Shown here piece by piece: positions 24,778 through 33,596 of a stretch of 39,557 bases of DNA. The notes beneath the pieces were generated by a model, which saw only the letters and a list, made by a program, of their open reading frames with translations, was not told where the DNA came from and did not search any database. The position numbers and the translations under genes were made by a program. Source of the stretch: an uncultured Bacteroidota bacterium (GTDB lineage: Bacteria; Bacteroidota; Bacteroidia; Flavobacteriales; Flavobacteriaceae); NCBI GenBank assembly GCA_903913315.1, contig CAIWKX010000241.1, positions 1 to 39,557 on the forward strand. Direction: 5' to 3'. The first letter of the stretch is position 1, and each line of letters starts with the position of its first letter.

Positions 24778-25563
24778 TTATTTTTTTAAAAGTAAAAAAG
24801 TAGTTGTAGCTAAAGATAAAATTGTGATTATTGTTCCTAAGGATTCAATCCCTGTCTTACCTGTCCCCCAAGATTTTTGTTTAAGAGGTTTTACGTAAAT
24901 ATAATCATTTGGCTGTAAATAATAACAAGGAGATTGCATTGCTTTTGAATCGGTTAAATCAATACTAAATGTTTCTGCACCTTGTGAAAATTGTCGTATT
25001 ACTTTAACATTTTTTCTATCACCAGTCATAGTAATATCCCCTGCATTTGCTATTGCTTCTAAAATAGTAACTTTATCTTGATATAAAATCTTTGACCCTG
25101 TATTTCCAACTTCTCCATTGACAGTATACCTAAATCCTGACAATTTAACAGTCACATAAACTCCTGCTTCCTCCTTAAAATGATCTTTTAACAAAAGTAT
25201 TTCTATCTTTTGTCTTGCTTCCTCAACAGTAAAACCTAAAACATTGACTTCGCCAAGTATAGGCATCCTAATATTTCCATGATCATCAACAGAATAACCT
25301 TTTAAATATAGTGATTGATCAGAGATAGCTGTTTGTGAGTTTGAATCTTGATTGAAAATCTCAACCAACTTTGGATCCATAGCCTTTATTGTTATACTTA
25401 AAATATCATTTGTTTGCAATCTATATGGTTTTGATGCAATTGCACCAATAGAATTTTCTTTAGAATCTCCTTTCTTTTGAAGGTAAACCAAATCTTGTGT
25501 TGGAACACATGATGTAATTAAAATCCCAATAAAAAATAATAAAAATATAATTTGTTTGTTCAT
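24778..25563 (-). CDS. Wza-like polysaccharide export outer-membrane lipoprotein
   Basis: 261 residues from ATG 25563. It has a lipoprotein signal (MNKQIIFLLFFIGILITSC, Cys19), a Poly_export domain (YRLQTNDILSITIKAMDP, then YSVDDHGNIRMPILGEVNVL), SLBB-like repeats (VTVKLSGFRYTVNGEVGNTG) and a C-terminal hydrophobic segment (LGTIITILSLATTTFLLLKK), probably the outer-membrane helix. A TTG-initiated longer frame (25587) starts inside the -7 box and is rejected. First gene of the operon; it forms the export channel matched to the Wzc-like kinase. Confidence 0.92.
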   Translation of the reverse strand: MNKQIIFLLFFIGILITSCVPTQDLVYLQKKGDSKENSIGAIASKPYRLQTNDILSITIKAMDPKLVEIFNQDSNSQTAISDQSLYLKGYSVDDHGNIRMPILGEVNVLGFTVEEARQKIEILLLKDHFKEEAGVYVTVKLSGFRYTVNGEVGNTGSKILYQDKVTILEAIANAGDITMTGDRKNVKVIRQFSQGAETFSIDLTDSKAMQSPCYYLQPNDYIYVKPLKQKSWGTGKTGIESLGTIITILSLATTTFLLLKK

Positions 25564-25584
25564 TATTAAAAATAATTTAGCAAA

Positions 25585-25592
25585 CAAAGATA
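25585..25592 (-). promoter_or_regulatory. -7 box of the exopolysaccharide operon
   Basis: TATCTTTG on the minus strand matches TAnnTTTG, 21 bases before the ATG at 25563. It is the only promoter I see for the six genes down to 17583. Confidence 0.6.
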
Positions 25593-25635
25593 GTTTTTCA
25601 AATCTAAATACAAAAAAGTTGTAATAGAATATTCT

Positions 25636-26256
25636 CTAATTATTTTTCAACGAATTCTCAAAGGGAACCCTTTGCAGTATGCTTCTACCTAAAGTAACTT
25701 CATCCGCATATTCTAGCTCATCTCCAACAGCTATTCCTCGTGCGATTGTAGAAGTTTTTATATTAAATTCTTTTAGTTGTTTATAGATATAAAAGTTGGT
25801 GGTATCTCCTTCCATAGTTGAGCTTAAAGCAAAAATAATTTCCTCTATCGCTCCCAATCTTACTTTCTCAACTAATGTACTTATATTCAATTGACTTGGA
25901 CCAACACCATCTATTGGTGAGATTTTCCCTGATAGAACATGATAAACTCCTTTAAATTGATTCGTGCTTTCAATCGCCATTACATCTCGAACATCTTCAA
26001 CAACACAAATAATCATATGATTTCTTGAGGGATTATTACAAATTTCACACACCTCAATATCTGAAATATTATGGCAAGTTTTACAAAATTTAATTTCGTC
26101 ACGCATAGTCATCAAAGCTTGGGACAAATACTTTGTTTGTTCTGCAGGCTGCTTTAACAAATGTAAAACCAAACGCAAAGCCGTTCGCTTACCAATACCC
26201 GGCAATTGAGCCATTTCATTAACTGCTTTTTCTAATAATTTTGATGAAAATTCCAT
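25636..26256 (-). CDS. recR: Recombination mediator RecR
   Basis: 206 residues, full length. An N-terminal helix-hairpin-helix ([20 protein letters not shown]), a C4 zinc finger ([16 protein letters not shown]), a Toprim domain ([20 protein letters not shown]) and the C-terminal Walker-like region with [20 protein letters not shown] are all present. It works with RecO and RecF to load RecA at gaps. It is followed by the divergently regulated polysaccharide operon in the same direction, 43 bases before that operon's -7 box. Confidence 0.95.
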   Translation of the reverse strand: MEFSSKLLEKAVNEMAQLPGIGKRTALRLVLHLLKQPAEQTKYLSQALMTMRDEIKFCKTCHNISDIEVCEICNNPSRNHMIICVVEDVRDVMAIESTNQFKGVYHVLSGKISPIDGVGPSQLNISTLVEKVRLGAIEEIIFALSSTMEGDTTNFYIYKQLKEFNIKTSTIARGIAVGDELEYADEVTLGRSILQRVPFENSLKNN

Positions 26257-26401
26257 TTGACAAAAATAACAAATTAGATTTTCAGATTAATAGCTTTTTG
26301 GAAGATTAGATTTGCAATTTGCCCTATTTAGTCTTTTTTTTATTCTTCTATCCTCTATCTTCTCAAAATATTTCTATTTTAGCACAACTAAAAAACCAAT
26401 T

Positions 26402-27898
26402 ATGTCTCCAATAGCTATTTTAACTTTAATTATAGTTTACTTCGGATTATTAATATTGATTTCCAATATTGTAAGTAAAAAAAGTTCTGATAATGACACT
26501 TTTTTCAAAGCCAATAAAAATTCAAAATGGTATTTAGTTGCTTTTGGAATGATAGGAACAGCAATTTCTGGAATTACATTTATTTCAGTGCCAGGCGAAG
26601 TTGGAAATCCCGATTTACAATTCAAATATTTTCAATTTGTAATAGGTTGTGCAATTGGTTTTATAATAGTTACCAAACTCTTACTTCCGCTTTATTACAG
26701 GATGAATTTAACTTCCATTTATGGATATATCGAACAAAGATTGGGCGTTGTGAGTTACAAAACAGCTGCAACAATTTTCTTAATTGGAAGGACAATTGGC
26801 TCTGCATTTAGATTGTATTTGGTCATTTTTGTTTTACAACGATACGTCTTTGATTATTATCAAATACCATTTGCAATAACAGTTCTAATCTCGTTAGCTT
26901 TAATTTTTGCCTATACTTATAGAGGAGGCTTAAAAACCATAATAATTACGGATACACTGCAAACATTCTTTTTAATCTCTTCAGTTTTTTTAACAATTTT
27001 CTTTATTTGTAAAAGCATGAATTACAATGTAATTGATGCTTTTGAAGCAGTAAAAAAAAGTAATTATTCAAAAGTATTTTTCTTTGAAAATTATCTACAA
27101 GGAACTTACTTTTGGAAGCAAATTCTTGGAGGAATATTCATAACAATAGCTACAGTTGGATTAGACCAAGATCTTATGCAAAAAAATTTAAGCTGTAAAA
27201 ATATAAATGAAGCTCAAAAAAATATGTTCACATTTACAGGAGTTTTTGTTATAATAAACATTTTCTTTTTAAGTGTTGGAGCATTGCTATACCTATATGC
27301 AGCTAAAAATGGAATTGAAGTTCCGGTTGTAAATGAAGTTCCACGAACAGACTTATTGTTTCCAGAAATTGCTATTCATCACTTGAGTATTATTCCCACA
27401 ATCGTCTTTTTATTAGGATTGACAGCAGCTACTTTTGCAACTACAGATAGTGCATTAACAGCATTAACAACATCATTTTGTATAGATTTCCTTGGCATGG
27501 ATAAAACCGAAAATCAAAACAAACCCAACATTGTTAAAACAAGACATTTCGTTCACATTGGATTTTCATTATTAATGTTTGTCGTAATTGTGATTTTTAA
27601 TACTATAAACGACAATTCTGTTGTAGAAATGGTTTTTAAAATTGCATCGTACACTTATGGACCACTTTTAGGACTTTATGGATTTGGATTGTTTGTAAAA
27701 ACCAAAACAGTTAAAGATAAATTTGTACCTATTGTATGTGCAATAGCTCCTGCATTTTGTTTATATATTAGTATCAATTCAAAATCTCTATTTGGAGATT
27801 ACGTTATCGGCAATGAATTGATAATTTTAAATGGATTAATAACCTTTTTAGGATTATTGTTAATAAGTAAACCCGCAACCAAGTTAACTAAATTCTAA
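26402..27898 (+). CDS. Sodium:solute symporter (SSS family)
   Basis: 498 residues from ATG 26402 (MSPIAILTLIIVYFGLLILI); a longer TTG frame from 26312 reads the upstream region and is unlikely. About 13 membrane spans. The N-terminal signature WYLVAFGMIGTAISGITFIS and the later GLDQDLMQKNLSCKNINEAQ, followed by GLTAATFATTDSALTALTTS, are typical of the SSS transporters, with the sodium-site Ser/Thr residues in the last segment. The substrate cannot be told. It converges on the CoA-binding gene with a 4-base overlap of the stops. Confidence 0.9.
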   Translation: MSPIAILTLIIVYFGLLILISNIVSKKSSDNDTFFKANKNSKWYLVAFGMIGTAISGITFISVPGEVGNPDLQFKYFQFVIGCAIGFIIVTKLLLPLYYRMNLTSIYGYIEQRLGVVSYKTAATIFLIGRTIGSAFRLYLVIFVLQRYVFDYYQIPFAITVLISLALIFAYTYRGGLKTIIITDTLQTFFLISSVFLTIFFICKSMNYNVIDAFEAVKKSNYSKVFFFENYLQGTYFWKQILGGIFITIATVGLDQDLMQKNLSCKNINEAQKNMFTFTGVFVIINIFFLSVGALLYLYAAKNGIEVPVVNEVPRTDLLFPEIAIHHLSIIPTIVFLLGLTAATFATTDSALTALTTSFCIDFLGMDKTENQNKPNIVKTRHFVHIGFSLLMFVVIVIFNTINDNSVVEMVFKIASYTYGPLLGLYGFGLFVKTKTVKDKFVPIVCAIAPAFCLYISINSKSLFGDYVIGNELIILNGLITFLGLLLISKPATKLTKF

Positions 27899-28260
27899 TA
27901 CTGATTTGTTGTCAATAAAACCAAAGTACAAGCTTCTTCAACTTTAATATTATTAGATTTCAAAAGCTGATAAAACTCTGGATTTTCAGTTCCCGGATTA
28001 AAGATCACTCTTTTAGGTTTGGTTTCAATAATATAATTATAATAATCTCTTTGACGAATTGGATTTAAATATAATGTAACCGTATCAATATTTTTAAGGG
28101 GAATGTTTTTAGTTCTTATAGAAATTCCTGCAACTTCTCCTTGGTTTTGACCAATTGCTAATACCGAATGACCTTTCTCTACAAGCATAGTAATAGCTTT
28201 GAAAGCATATCTTTCAGGTTTTGTTGAAGCGCCAAGAACTAGAGTTTTCTTATTTTTCAT
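27895..28260 (-). CDS. CoA-binding (YccU-like) protein
   Basis: 121 residues, a single Rossmann-type CoA-binding domain: MKNKKTLVLGASTKPERYAF, AITMLVEKGHSVLAIG, IDTVTLYLNPIRQRDYYNYI, and VIFNPGTENPEFYQLLKSNN, then EEACTLVLL. The PGTEN and EACT motifs are conserved in this family. Function is unclear; a nucleotide/CoA ligand is likely. The stop codon overlaps that of the symporter on the other strand. Confidence 0.85.
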   Translation of the reverse strand: MKNKKTLVLGASTKPERYAFKAITMLVEKGHSVLAIGQNQGEVAGISIRTKNIPLKNIDTVTLYLNPIRQRDYYNYIIETKPKRVIFNPGTENPEFYQLLKSNNIKVEEACTLVLLTTNQY

Positions 28261-28315
28261 TTGCCAAAATTAGTGAATATGTTTTTAATTTAACCTTCCA
28301 CTTTTATTCTTTATC

Positions 28316-28323
28316 TATCTTTG
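28316..28323 (+). promoter_or_regulatory. -7 box of the MarC-family gene
   Basis: TATCTTTG matches TAnnTTTG, 28 bases before the ATG at 28352. Confidence 0.5.
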
Positions 28324-28351
28324 TCAAAAATTAACCTTATTTAAGAAAAAG

Positions 28352-28987
28352 ATGGATATTTTTTTAAATACATTTCTTGTTTTACTTGGTGCTTTGTTTT
28401 CAGTATTAAACCCATTTGGAGTAATTCCTTTTTTTGTTGGATTAACTCAAGATTATGACAAATCAGAACGTTCTAGGGTTTCATTTTGGACAGCAATAAA
28501 CGTTTGTGTCATTTTACTAATCTCTTTTTTTGCAGGCGAATATGTATTACGCTTTTTTGGCATAACTATTCCTGCATTGAGAATTGCTGGAGGGATTTTA
28601 ATTGCAAGCTCTGGTTTCGGTTTGCTCAATGCTAATCCGAAAAAAAGAAAAGGAATTAGTAAAGAAGTAGAAGAAGATTTATTAAGTAGAAACTCAATTG
28701 CCCTGACCCCACTTGCTATGCCAATGCTTGCCGGTCCAGGTTCAATTTCACTACTTATAGCTTTTAATCAAGACCATAATAAAACAACAGAAATTTTAGC
28801 CTCAAGTTTTTCAATTTTAATTGTTTCACTTATTATATTTTTAATTTTAAGAAGTGCACATTATTTGGCAAAATATTTAGGAGCATCTGGAATTGTAGCC
28901 ATTTCTAGAATTGTCGGTTTTTTGACAGTTGCAATAGGAATTCAATATATTATTAGCTCTGTCTTAACCATAATAAGAGGAATTTAA
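28352..28987 (+). CDS. MarC-family integral membrane protein
   Basis: 211 residues with six predicted spans. The MarC signatures are clear: FSVLNPFGVIPFFVGLTQDY near the start, ALRIAGGILIASSGFGLLNA, and SIALTPLAMPMLAGPGSISL in the middle. The charged cytoplasmic loop (KKRKGISKEVEEDLLSRN) lies between spans 3 and 4. Members were once linked to antibiotic resistance, but that role is doubtful; substrate unknown. A bidirectional hairpin separates it from the next gene. Confidence 0.92.
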   Translation: MDIFLNTFLVLLGALFSVLNPFGVIPFFVGLTQDYDKSERSRVSFWTAINVCVILLISFFAGEYVLRFFGITIPALRIAGGILIASSGFGLLNANPKKRKGISKEVEEDLLSRNSIALTPLAMPMLAGPGSISLLIAFNQDHNKTTEILASSFSILIVSLIIFLILRSAHYLAKYLGASGIVAISRIVGFLTVAIGIQYIISSVLTIIRGI

Positions 28988-29006
28988 AAGGTATAAAGTA
29001 AAAATC

Positions 29007-29039
29007 CCAAATTTCAACTTGATTATAGTTGGAATTTGG
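29007..29039. terminator. Bidirectional terminator between marC-like gene and ctlX
   Basis: CCAAATTTCAAC (29007-29018) pairs with GTTGGAATTTGG (29028-29039) with one mismatch; the convergent genes end on either side. Confidence 0.7.
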
Positions 29040-29063
29040 AATTTATTATTTAGTTTTTTTTAC

Positions 29064-30002
29064 TTAATTTTTCGGAAGAAAAATTTCAGCCATCATACAT
29101 CGTGCACTTCCTCCACCACAAGCTTCTATGGTATCTAAGCTCGAATGCAAAATGGTAATATGCTCTTCCAATTGCGCTATTTGTTTTTTAGTAAGTGCAT
29201 GATAAGCAGAGGAACTCATAATCAAATACCTTCTTTCATCAGCTCCTTGCAATTCAAGCATATTTCCTGCAAAATTATTCATCTGCGCTTCAGTAATCAA
29301 AATAATTTCTTTTTCATCTGAACGAAGACTATCTAAAACCATTTTTCGCTCTTTTTTATCATCTATACAATCAGCACAAATAACAGCAAAGGTATCTCCA
29401 ATACACATCATCACGTTAGTGTGATAAATTAATTTTCGTTCTCCATTTACCGTTTGAAATGCTTCAAAAATAATTGGATTCAAATCGAAATCTTCACAAA
29501 ACTCTATAAATAATTCTTCATCAGCGCGAGGGGAAAGTGCACAATAGGCTTTCCCATTTTCGCGATCCAAAACTATACTACCAGTACCTTCAAGATAATA
29601 ACCATCCTCTTCAGCTAAAGTATAATCCATTATACCATCATTGATTTGAAAACCCTCATCCTCTAGAATATCAAGAATATCTTCTCTTCTCTCAGCACGA
29701 CGATTTTCAGCAAACATAGGATACAAAACAACATCTCCATTCTCGTGAAAAGAAATCCAATTGTTTGGAAAAATACTATCAGGTGTATCTGGATTTAAAG
29801 TATCGTCAACAACATTCACGTCAACTCCAACCATTCGGAGTTTGCTTACAAATACATCAAATTCTTCTTGCGCCTTAGCATTTACAGTTTCTGAGGTCAA
29901 TCCATCAAGTACCTTTTGATAATAATTATTTACAGCTGTTTGCTCGTTCATACGAAACGCCACAGGACGAATCATTAATATGGAATTGGTAGTTTGTTTC
30001 AT
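29064..30002 (-). CDS. ctlX: Citrulline utilization hydrolase CtlX-like (amidinotransferase fold)
   Basis: 312 residues of the guanidino-group modifying superfamily. Substrate and catalytic motifs: FPNNWISFHENGDVVLYPMF, EGTGSIVLDRENGKAYCALS, the catalytic His in KLIYHTNVMMCIGD, and the C-terminal nucleophile C302 in CGGGSARCMMAEIFLP. This matches the CtlX group (citrulline utilization) rather than true arginine deiminase. It sits two genes away from a second member of the superfamily on the same strand, so the two may act on the same arginine/citrulline-type substrates. It has no signal peptide and should act in the cytoplasm. Confidence 0.85.
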   Translation of the reverse strand: MKQTTNSILMIRPVAFRMNEQTAVNNYYQKVLDGLTSETVNAKAQEEFDVFVSKLRMVGVDVNVVDDTLNPDTPDSIFPNNWISFHENGDVVLYPMFAENRRAERREDILDILEDEGFQINDGIMDYTLAEEDGYYLEGTGSIVLDRENGKAYCALSPRADEELFIEFCEDFDLNPIIFEAFQTVNGERKLIYHTNVMMCIGDTFAVICADCIDDKKERKMVLDSLRSDEKEIILITEAQMNNFAGNMLELQGADERRYLIMSSSAYHALTKKQIAQLEEHITILHSSLDTIEACGGGSARCMMAEIFLPKN

Positions 30003-30056
30003 TTTGGTTGTTTTTGGTTGTCAGTTTTCTGTTAACTATCTTTGTCTATAGTTGTT

Positions 30057-30425
30057 TTATGTTTTCCAATTACTTTCAACATATTTAATAAAATTAAATA
30101 TTTTTGCTCCTAAATTATCATAGTCTGTTATATATCTTTCTACATCAGGAATTAATTCTTTATATAGATGATTAATTTTTATTAAATGTGCTTTCGTTTC
30201 TAAACAACTTGAATGAGAAAAAACTAAAAATCTTATAAATTCTCCTTTGTAGCGGTTTCTTCCATAACCTTCAACTATATTTGAATTTACTGAATCTGCT
30301 GACCGTCTAATCTGACTTCCTAATTCATACAATTCATATTTAGGTAAAAGTAATGATGTTTTATGAACTTCATAAAACAAATCCAAACTAATTTTGTAAA
30401 TGTCTAAATCTTGATAACTACTCAT
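30057..30425 (-). CDS. Four-helix bundle (S23-type) protein
   Basis: 122 residues of the family first seen as the 23S rRNA intervening-sequence protein. The pattern DLDIYKISLDLFYEVHKTSL, YELGSQIRRSADSVNSNIVE, GYGRNRYKGEFIRFLVFSHS and the ETKAHLI helix is complete. The members are often inserted singly among core genes in flavobacteria; the function is not settled. Here it lies between two guanidino-modifying enzymes, with no sign of an rRNA nearby. It may ride in the same transcript (54-bp gaps on both sides). Confidence 0.9.
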   Translation of the reverse strand: MSSYQDLDIYKISLDLFYEVHKTSLLLPKYELYELGSQIRRSADSVNSNIVEGYGRNRYKGEFIRFLVFSHSSCLETKAHLIKINHLYKELIPDVERYITDYDNLGAKIFNFIKYVESNWKT

Positions 30426-30478
30426 TTTAACAACTATTTATATAGCAAATAACTGATAACAGACAACTTACAACAAAT

Positions 30479-31393
30479 TTAATCTCTTATCAAGGGCAAT
30501 GTTGAACATCGCAACAATCCTTCTTGTTTTGCTATTTCTGCATAGGGAATTTCCTCTACAGTAAATCCTTGTTCTCTTAACCAATTATTTAGCCTTACAA
30601 AGTTTTTTTCAGAAACTACAACATCAGGTGCAATTGAAAAAACATTAGAATTCATATGATACATTTCATCTCGAGTGATGTGAAATAAGTTTTCTTTTCC
30701 GAACAATTTTACCAAATACATATAATCCGCTTCTTCGCGGAAACCACTTTTATAGATAATACCTTTATTGGTTCCAACAGGTTGAAAACAACAATCCAAA
30801 TGCAAAGCATTATCCCTTGCTTCAATTTTTGATTTAACCAAATCAAACTCTTTTACAATTTTATTTGGAAATAACTCTTTAATGTATTGAACACCTTGCA
30901 TATTGGTTCTTGCCGTGATATAATCTTTATAATCTGAACCTTTATAAGTTCCAATAAAAATATAGTCATTCCACAACATCACATCACCACCTTCAATATG
31001 AACATCATCTGGTGGGCGAACTACCTTTAAAGGATCAATTTGGTCGATGACATATTGAATCGCCTCCAATTCTCTATTTCTATCAGGCAGAATATTAGCT
31101 TTGATAAAAATACCATCTATTACAAATCCAATATCACGGGTGAAAATTTGATTATAGTTTTCAATCATTTCAGGACGAAAAACATTTACATCATATTTTT
31201 GAAAGACTTTGTTAAAAGCTTCCATTTCGTTTACCATATCTTTTTCGATAGGATAGGTTCCTGCAAGAATATGTTCTAATGATTTTGGGTCATAAGCTTC
31301 TTCAATAGTAGGAGTTGGTCCATTATTAACTGCAGAACCTAACACAACTGCTCTTAATCTTGACGTTTCGTTTTTTACATTTATTTGTAGCAT
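30479..31393 (-). CDS. Dimethylarginine dimethylaminohydrolase / amidinotransferase family protein
   Basis: 304 residues from ATG 31393 (MLQINVKNETSRLRAVVLGS); an earlier start at 31417 adds eight unmatched residues. Superfamily motifs: FTRDIGFVIDGIFIKANILP, the substrate-binding HIEGGDVMLWNDYIFIGTYK, the catalytic His in HLDCCFQPVGTNKG, and the nucleophile C296 in GLLRCSTLPLIRD. It is a hydrolase or transferase acting on a guanidino or ureido compound. Citrate synthase lies just upstream on the same strand, behind a terminator. Confidence 0.82.
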   Translation of the reverse strand: MLQINVKNETSRLRAVVLGSAVNNGPTPTIEEAYDPKSLEHILAGTYPIEKDMVNEMEAFNKVFQKYDVNVFRPEMIENYNQIFTRDIGFVIDGIFIKANILPDRNRELEAIQYVIDQIDPLKVVRPPDDVHIEGGDVMLWNDYIFIGTYKGSDYKDYITARTNMQGVQYIKELFPNKIVKEFDLVKSKIEARDNALHLDCCFQPVGTNKGIIYKSGFREEADYMYLVKLFGKENLFHITRDEMYHMNSNVFSIAPDVVVSEKNFVRLNNWLREQGFTVEEIPYAEIAKQEGLLRCSTLPLIRD

Positions 31394-31421
31394 AAAATAG
31401 CTTTTGGCGTAAGGCAAATAT

Positions 31422-31455
31422 AAAAAAGCTCCGCTGATTAGCGAAGCTTTTGTTT
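31422..31455 (-). terminator. Terminator of citrate synthase
   Basis: AAAAGCTCCGCT and AGCGAAGCTTTT form a 12-bp stem with one mismatch, followed on the minus strand by Ts. Confidence 0.75.
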
Positions 31456-31473
31456 ATAACTATTTAAAGAATT

Positions 31474-32757
31474 TTATCTTTTATCCATAACTACAAAATC
31501 TCTCAAAGGATAACCTGTATAAACCTGTCTTGGTCGTCCTATTGGTTCTTTATTAACACGCATTTCTTTCCATTGAGCAATCCACCCTGGTAAACGTCCA
31601 ATTGCAAACATTACTGTAAACATTTCCGTTGGAATTCCTAAAGCACGATAAATAATACCTGAATAGAAATCTACATTTGGATATAATTTTCTAGAAACAA
31701 AGTAATCATCTACCAAAGCTGCCTCTTCTAATTTTTTTGCAATTTGAAGAATTGGATCATCAACTCCCAAAGTACTTAAAACTTCATCAGCTGCTTTTTT
31801 AATAATTTTTGCTCTTGGGTCAAAGTTTTTATACACTCTATGACCAAATCCCATCAGACGGAATGGATCATCTTTATCTTTTGCTTTCGCCATATATTTA
31901 TCAGCATCACCACCATCTTTTTGAATAGCCTCCAACATTTCAAGAACTGCCTGATTAGCTCCACCGTGAAGTGGCCCCCAAAGCGCAGAAACTCCTGCAG
32001 AGATTGAAGCAAATAATCCAGCATGGGATGAACCTACAATTCTTACTGTAGAAGTAGAACAGTTTTGTTCATGGTCAGCATGAAGAATAAACAATTTATC
32101 TAATGCATCAATAACCACTTGGTTTTTAGCATAAGGACCTGTTGGCAATTCAAACATCAATCGCATGAAATTTTCAACATATCCTTTGGTGTTATCATAA
32201 TAATTTAATGGATAACCCATCATTTTTCTGTAAGTCCATGTCGCAATTACAAGGAATTTACCCATTGTTTTACAAACAGCCTCATACATTTCTTTTTCGT
32301 TATCTACATTAACCACTTTAGGATTAAAAGCAGTTAAGGCTGAAGTCAATGAAGACAAAACTCCCATTGGGTGAGCTGTTTTAGGAAAACCATCAATGAT
32401 GTTTTTCATTTCCTCATTCACTAAGGTATACTTACGGATGTCATTTTCAAATTGAGTTAATTGCGATTTAGTTGGCAATTCACCAAAAATAACTAAATAT
32501 GAAACCTCTAAAAAATCACTTTTTTCGGCTAAATCTTCAATAGCATATCCTCTATAACGAAGAATACCTTCTTCTCCATCAAGGAAGGTAATTTTACTCT
32601 CACAAGAACCTGAATTTTTATAACCTGGATCCAAAGTAATTGCACCAGTTAAATCGCGTAGTTTGTTAATATCAATGGCGGGTTCGTTTTCGCTTCCTAC
32701 AATTACAGGAAACTCATACTTCTTACCATCATATTCTAATATTGCTGTTTTTGACAT
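31474..32757 (-). CDS. gltA: Citrate synthase
   Basis: 427 residues, full-length type II (hexameric, GltA-like) enzyme. An N-terminal domain (MSKTAILEYDGKKYEFPVIV) precedes the core. The active-site residues are visible: His in LHADHEQNCSTSTVRIVGSS, His in LMGFGHRVYKNFDPRAKI, and Asp in LYPNVDFYSGIIYRALG. It condenses oxaloacetate and acetyl-CoA to start the TCA cycle. A weak -7 box (TAAATTTG, 32804-32797) lies about 40 bases upstream. In flavobacteria I know enolase to be close by; here 5.8 kb of accessory DNA separates the two. Confidence 0.97.
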   Translation of the reverse strand: MSKTAILEYDGKKYEFPVIVGSENEPAIDINKLRDLTGAITLDPGYKNSGSCESKITFLDGEEGILRYRGYAIEDLAEKSDFLEVSYLVIFGELPTKSQLTQFENDIRKYTLVNEEMKNIIDGFPKTAHPMGVLSSLTSALTAFNPKVVNVDNEKEMYEAVCKTMGKFLVIATWTYRKMMGYPLNYYDNTKGYVENFMRLMFELPTGPYAKNQVVIDALDKLFILHADHEQNCSTSTVRIVGSSHAGLFASISAGVSALWGPLHGGANQAVLEMLEAIQKDGGDADKYMAKAKDKDDPFRLMGFGHRVYKNFDPRAKIIKKAADEVLSTLGVDDPILQIAKKLEEAALVDDYFVSRKLYPNVDFYSGIIYRALGIPTEMFTVMFAIGRLPGWIAQWKEMRVNKEPIGRPRQVYTGYPLRDFVVMDKR

Positions 32758-32982
32758 GATATAAATTGAAATTTAATTCTGAAATTAATAATTTAACAAA
32801 TTTATGGAATTCCAAATGAATTAAAAAAGAATTATAACAACGTTTTCGTTAATTTTTGATTAAATAATGCAAGATTGATATAGGTCTATTTTTACTAAAC
32901 GTTAGAATAAAGATAAAAACACCTCAAAAGCCACAAAACTTTCAAGGTGATTAACCGTATTAAATGAATTAATAGAAATTTT

Positions 32983-33001
32983 AAAAACACCATAGGTGTT
33001 T
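32983..33001 (-). terminator. Terminator of the four-gene accessory operon
   Basis: AAACACC (32985-32991) and GGTGTTT (32995-33001) flank a 3-base loop; on the minus strand the stem runs into TTTTT. It ends 18 bases after the stop at 33020. Confidence 0.7.
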
Positions 33002-33019
33002 AATATTGGCAAAAAGAGA

Positions 33020-33592
33020 TTATACAATCGGTTTCCAGTTGAGTTCTTCTTCAAAAACAGCCCTATATTTAGTTTGAATTTGAAGAGGTGTTTTACAGAT
33101 ATATTCTTTAGCTTTTATCTGTGTTGCATCATCAAGATTTTTAAGATAGGCAACCCTTTCATCAGGATTAATAATTTTTATGATGTCTTTTTCCTCATTT
33201 CTAATTTTCCAATTCTCGCCAAGATTTGTCCAGATAACGGCATCCATTCCATAATTCTCAATCCAATCTAAGATGGCTTGTTTGTATTTAAAATCTTCAG
33301 GGTAAAAAGTGTTTGTTTCTTTTATATAAAAGCCAATGTTTTCAGAACCTTCTCTTTCAATTAAATTTTCAATAGCTTCGTTTGTCCATAAATAATTAGA
33401 CATTGCAAAATAAGTTTTAACATAACTTCCATTTTCTGTAATTACTAATGTTAGTCTGCCATCTTTTGATATTCTAGCAAATTCTATTGGCAATATAGGT
33501 CCATCATCAAGCCAACCAACTTCTTTGACGTAATTCAATTTTCTTGGATCCCACAATAATGAACCCCAACCCAGTATTGCTGTTGTTAGCAT
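33020..33592 (-). CDS. Possible gamma-glutamylcyclotransferase-fold protein, last gene of the accessory operon
   Basis: 190 residues from ATG 33592; the longer frame to 33637 overlaps the previous gene and lacks family-like sequence. The opening MLTTAILGWGSLLWDPRKL, with G8-W-G-S-L, resembles the GYGSL phosphate/gamma-glutamyl loop of GGCT-fold proteins. DGPILPIEFARISKDGRLTL follows and DAVIWTNLGENW lies in the middle. This is a family I know only as hypothetical proteins, so enzyme activity is a guess. It follows the HEPN-motif gene by 4 bases, so the two are co-transcribed. Confidence 0.5.
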   Translation of the reverse strand: MLTTAILGWGSLLWDPRKLNYVKEVGWLDDGPILPIEFARISKDGRLTLVITENGSYVKTYFAMSNYLWTNEAIENLIEREGSENIGFYIKETNTFYPEDFKYKQAILDWIENYGMDAVIWTNLGENWKIRNEEKDIIKIINPDERVAYLKNLDDATQIKAKEYICKTPLQIQTKYRAVFEEELNWKPIV

Positions 33593-33596
33593 GATT

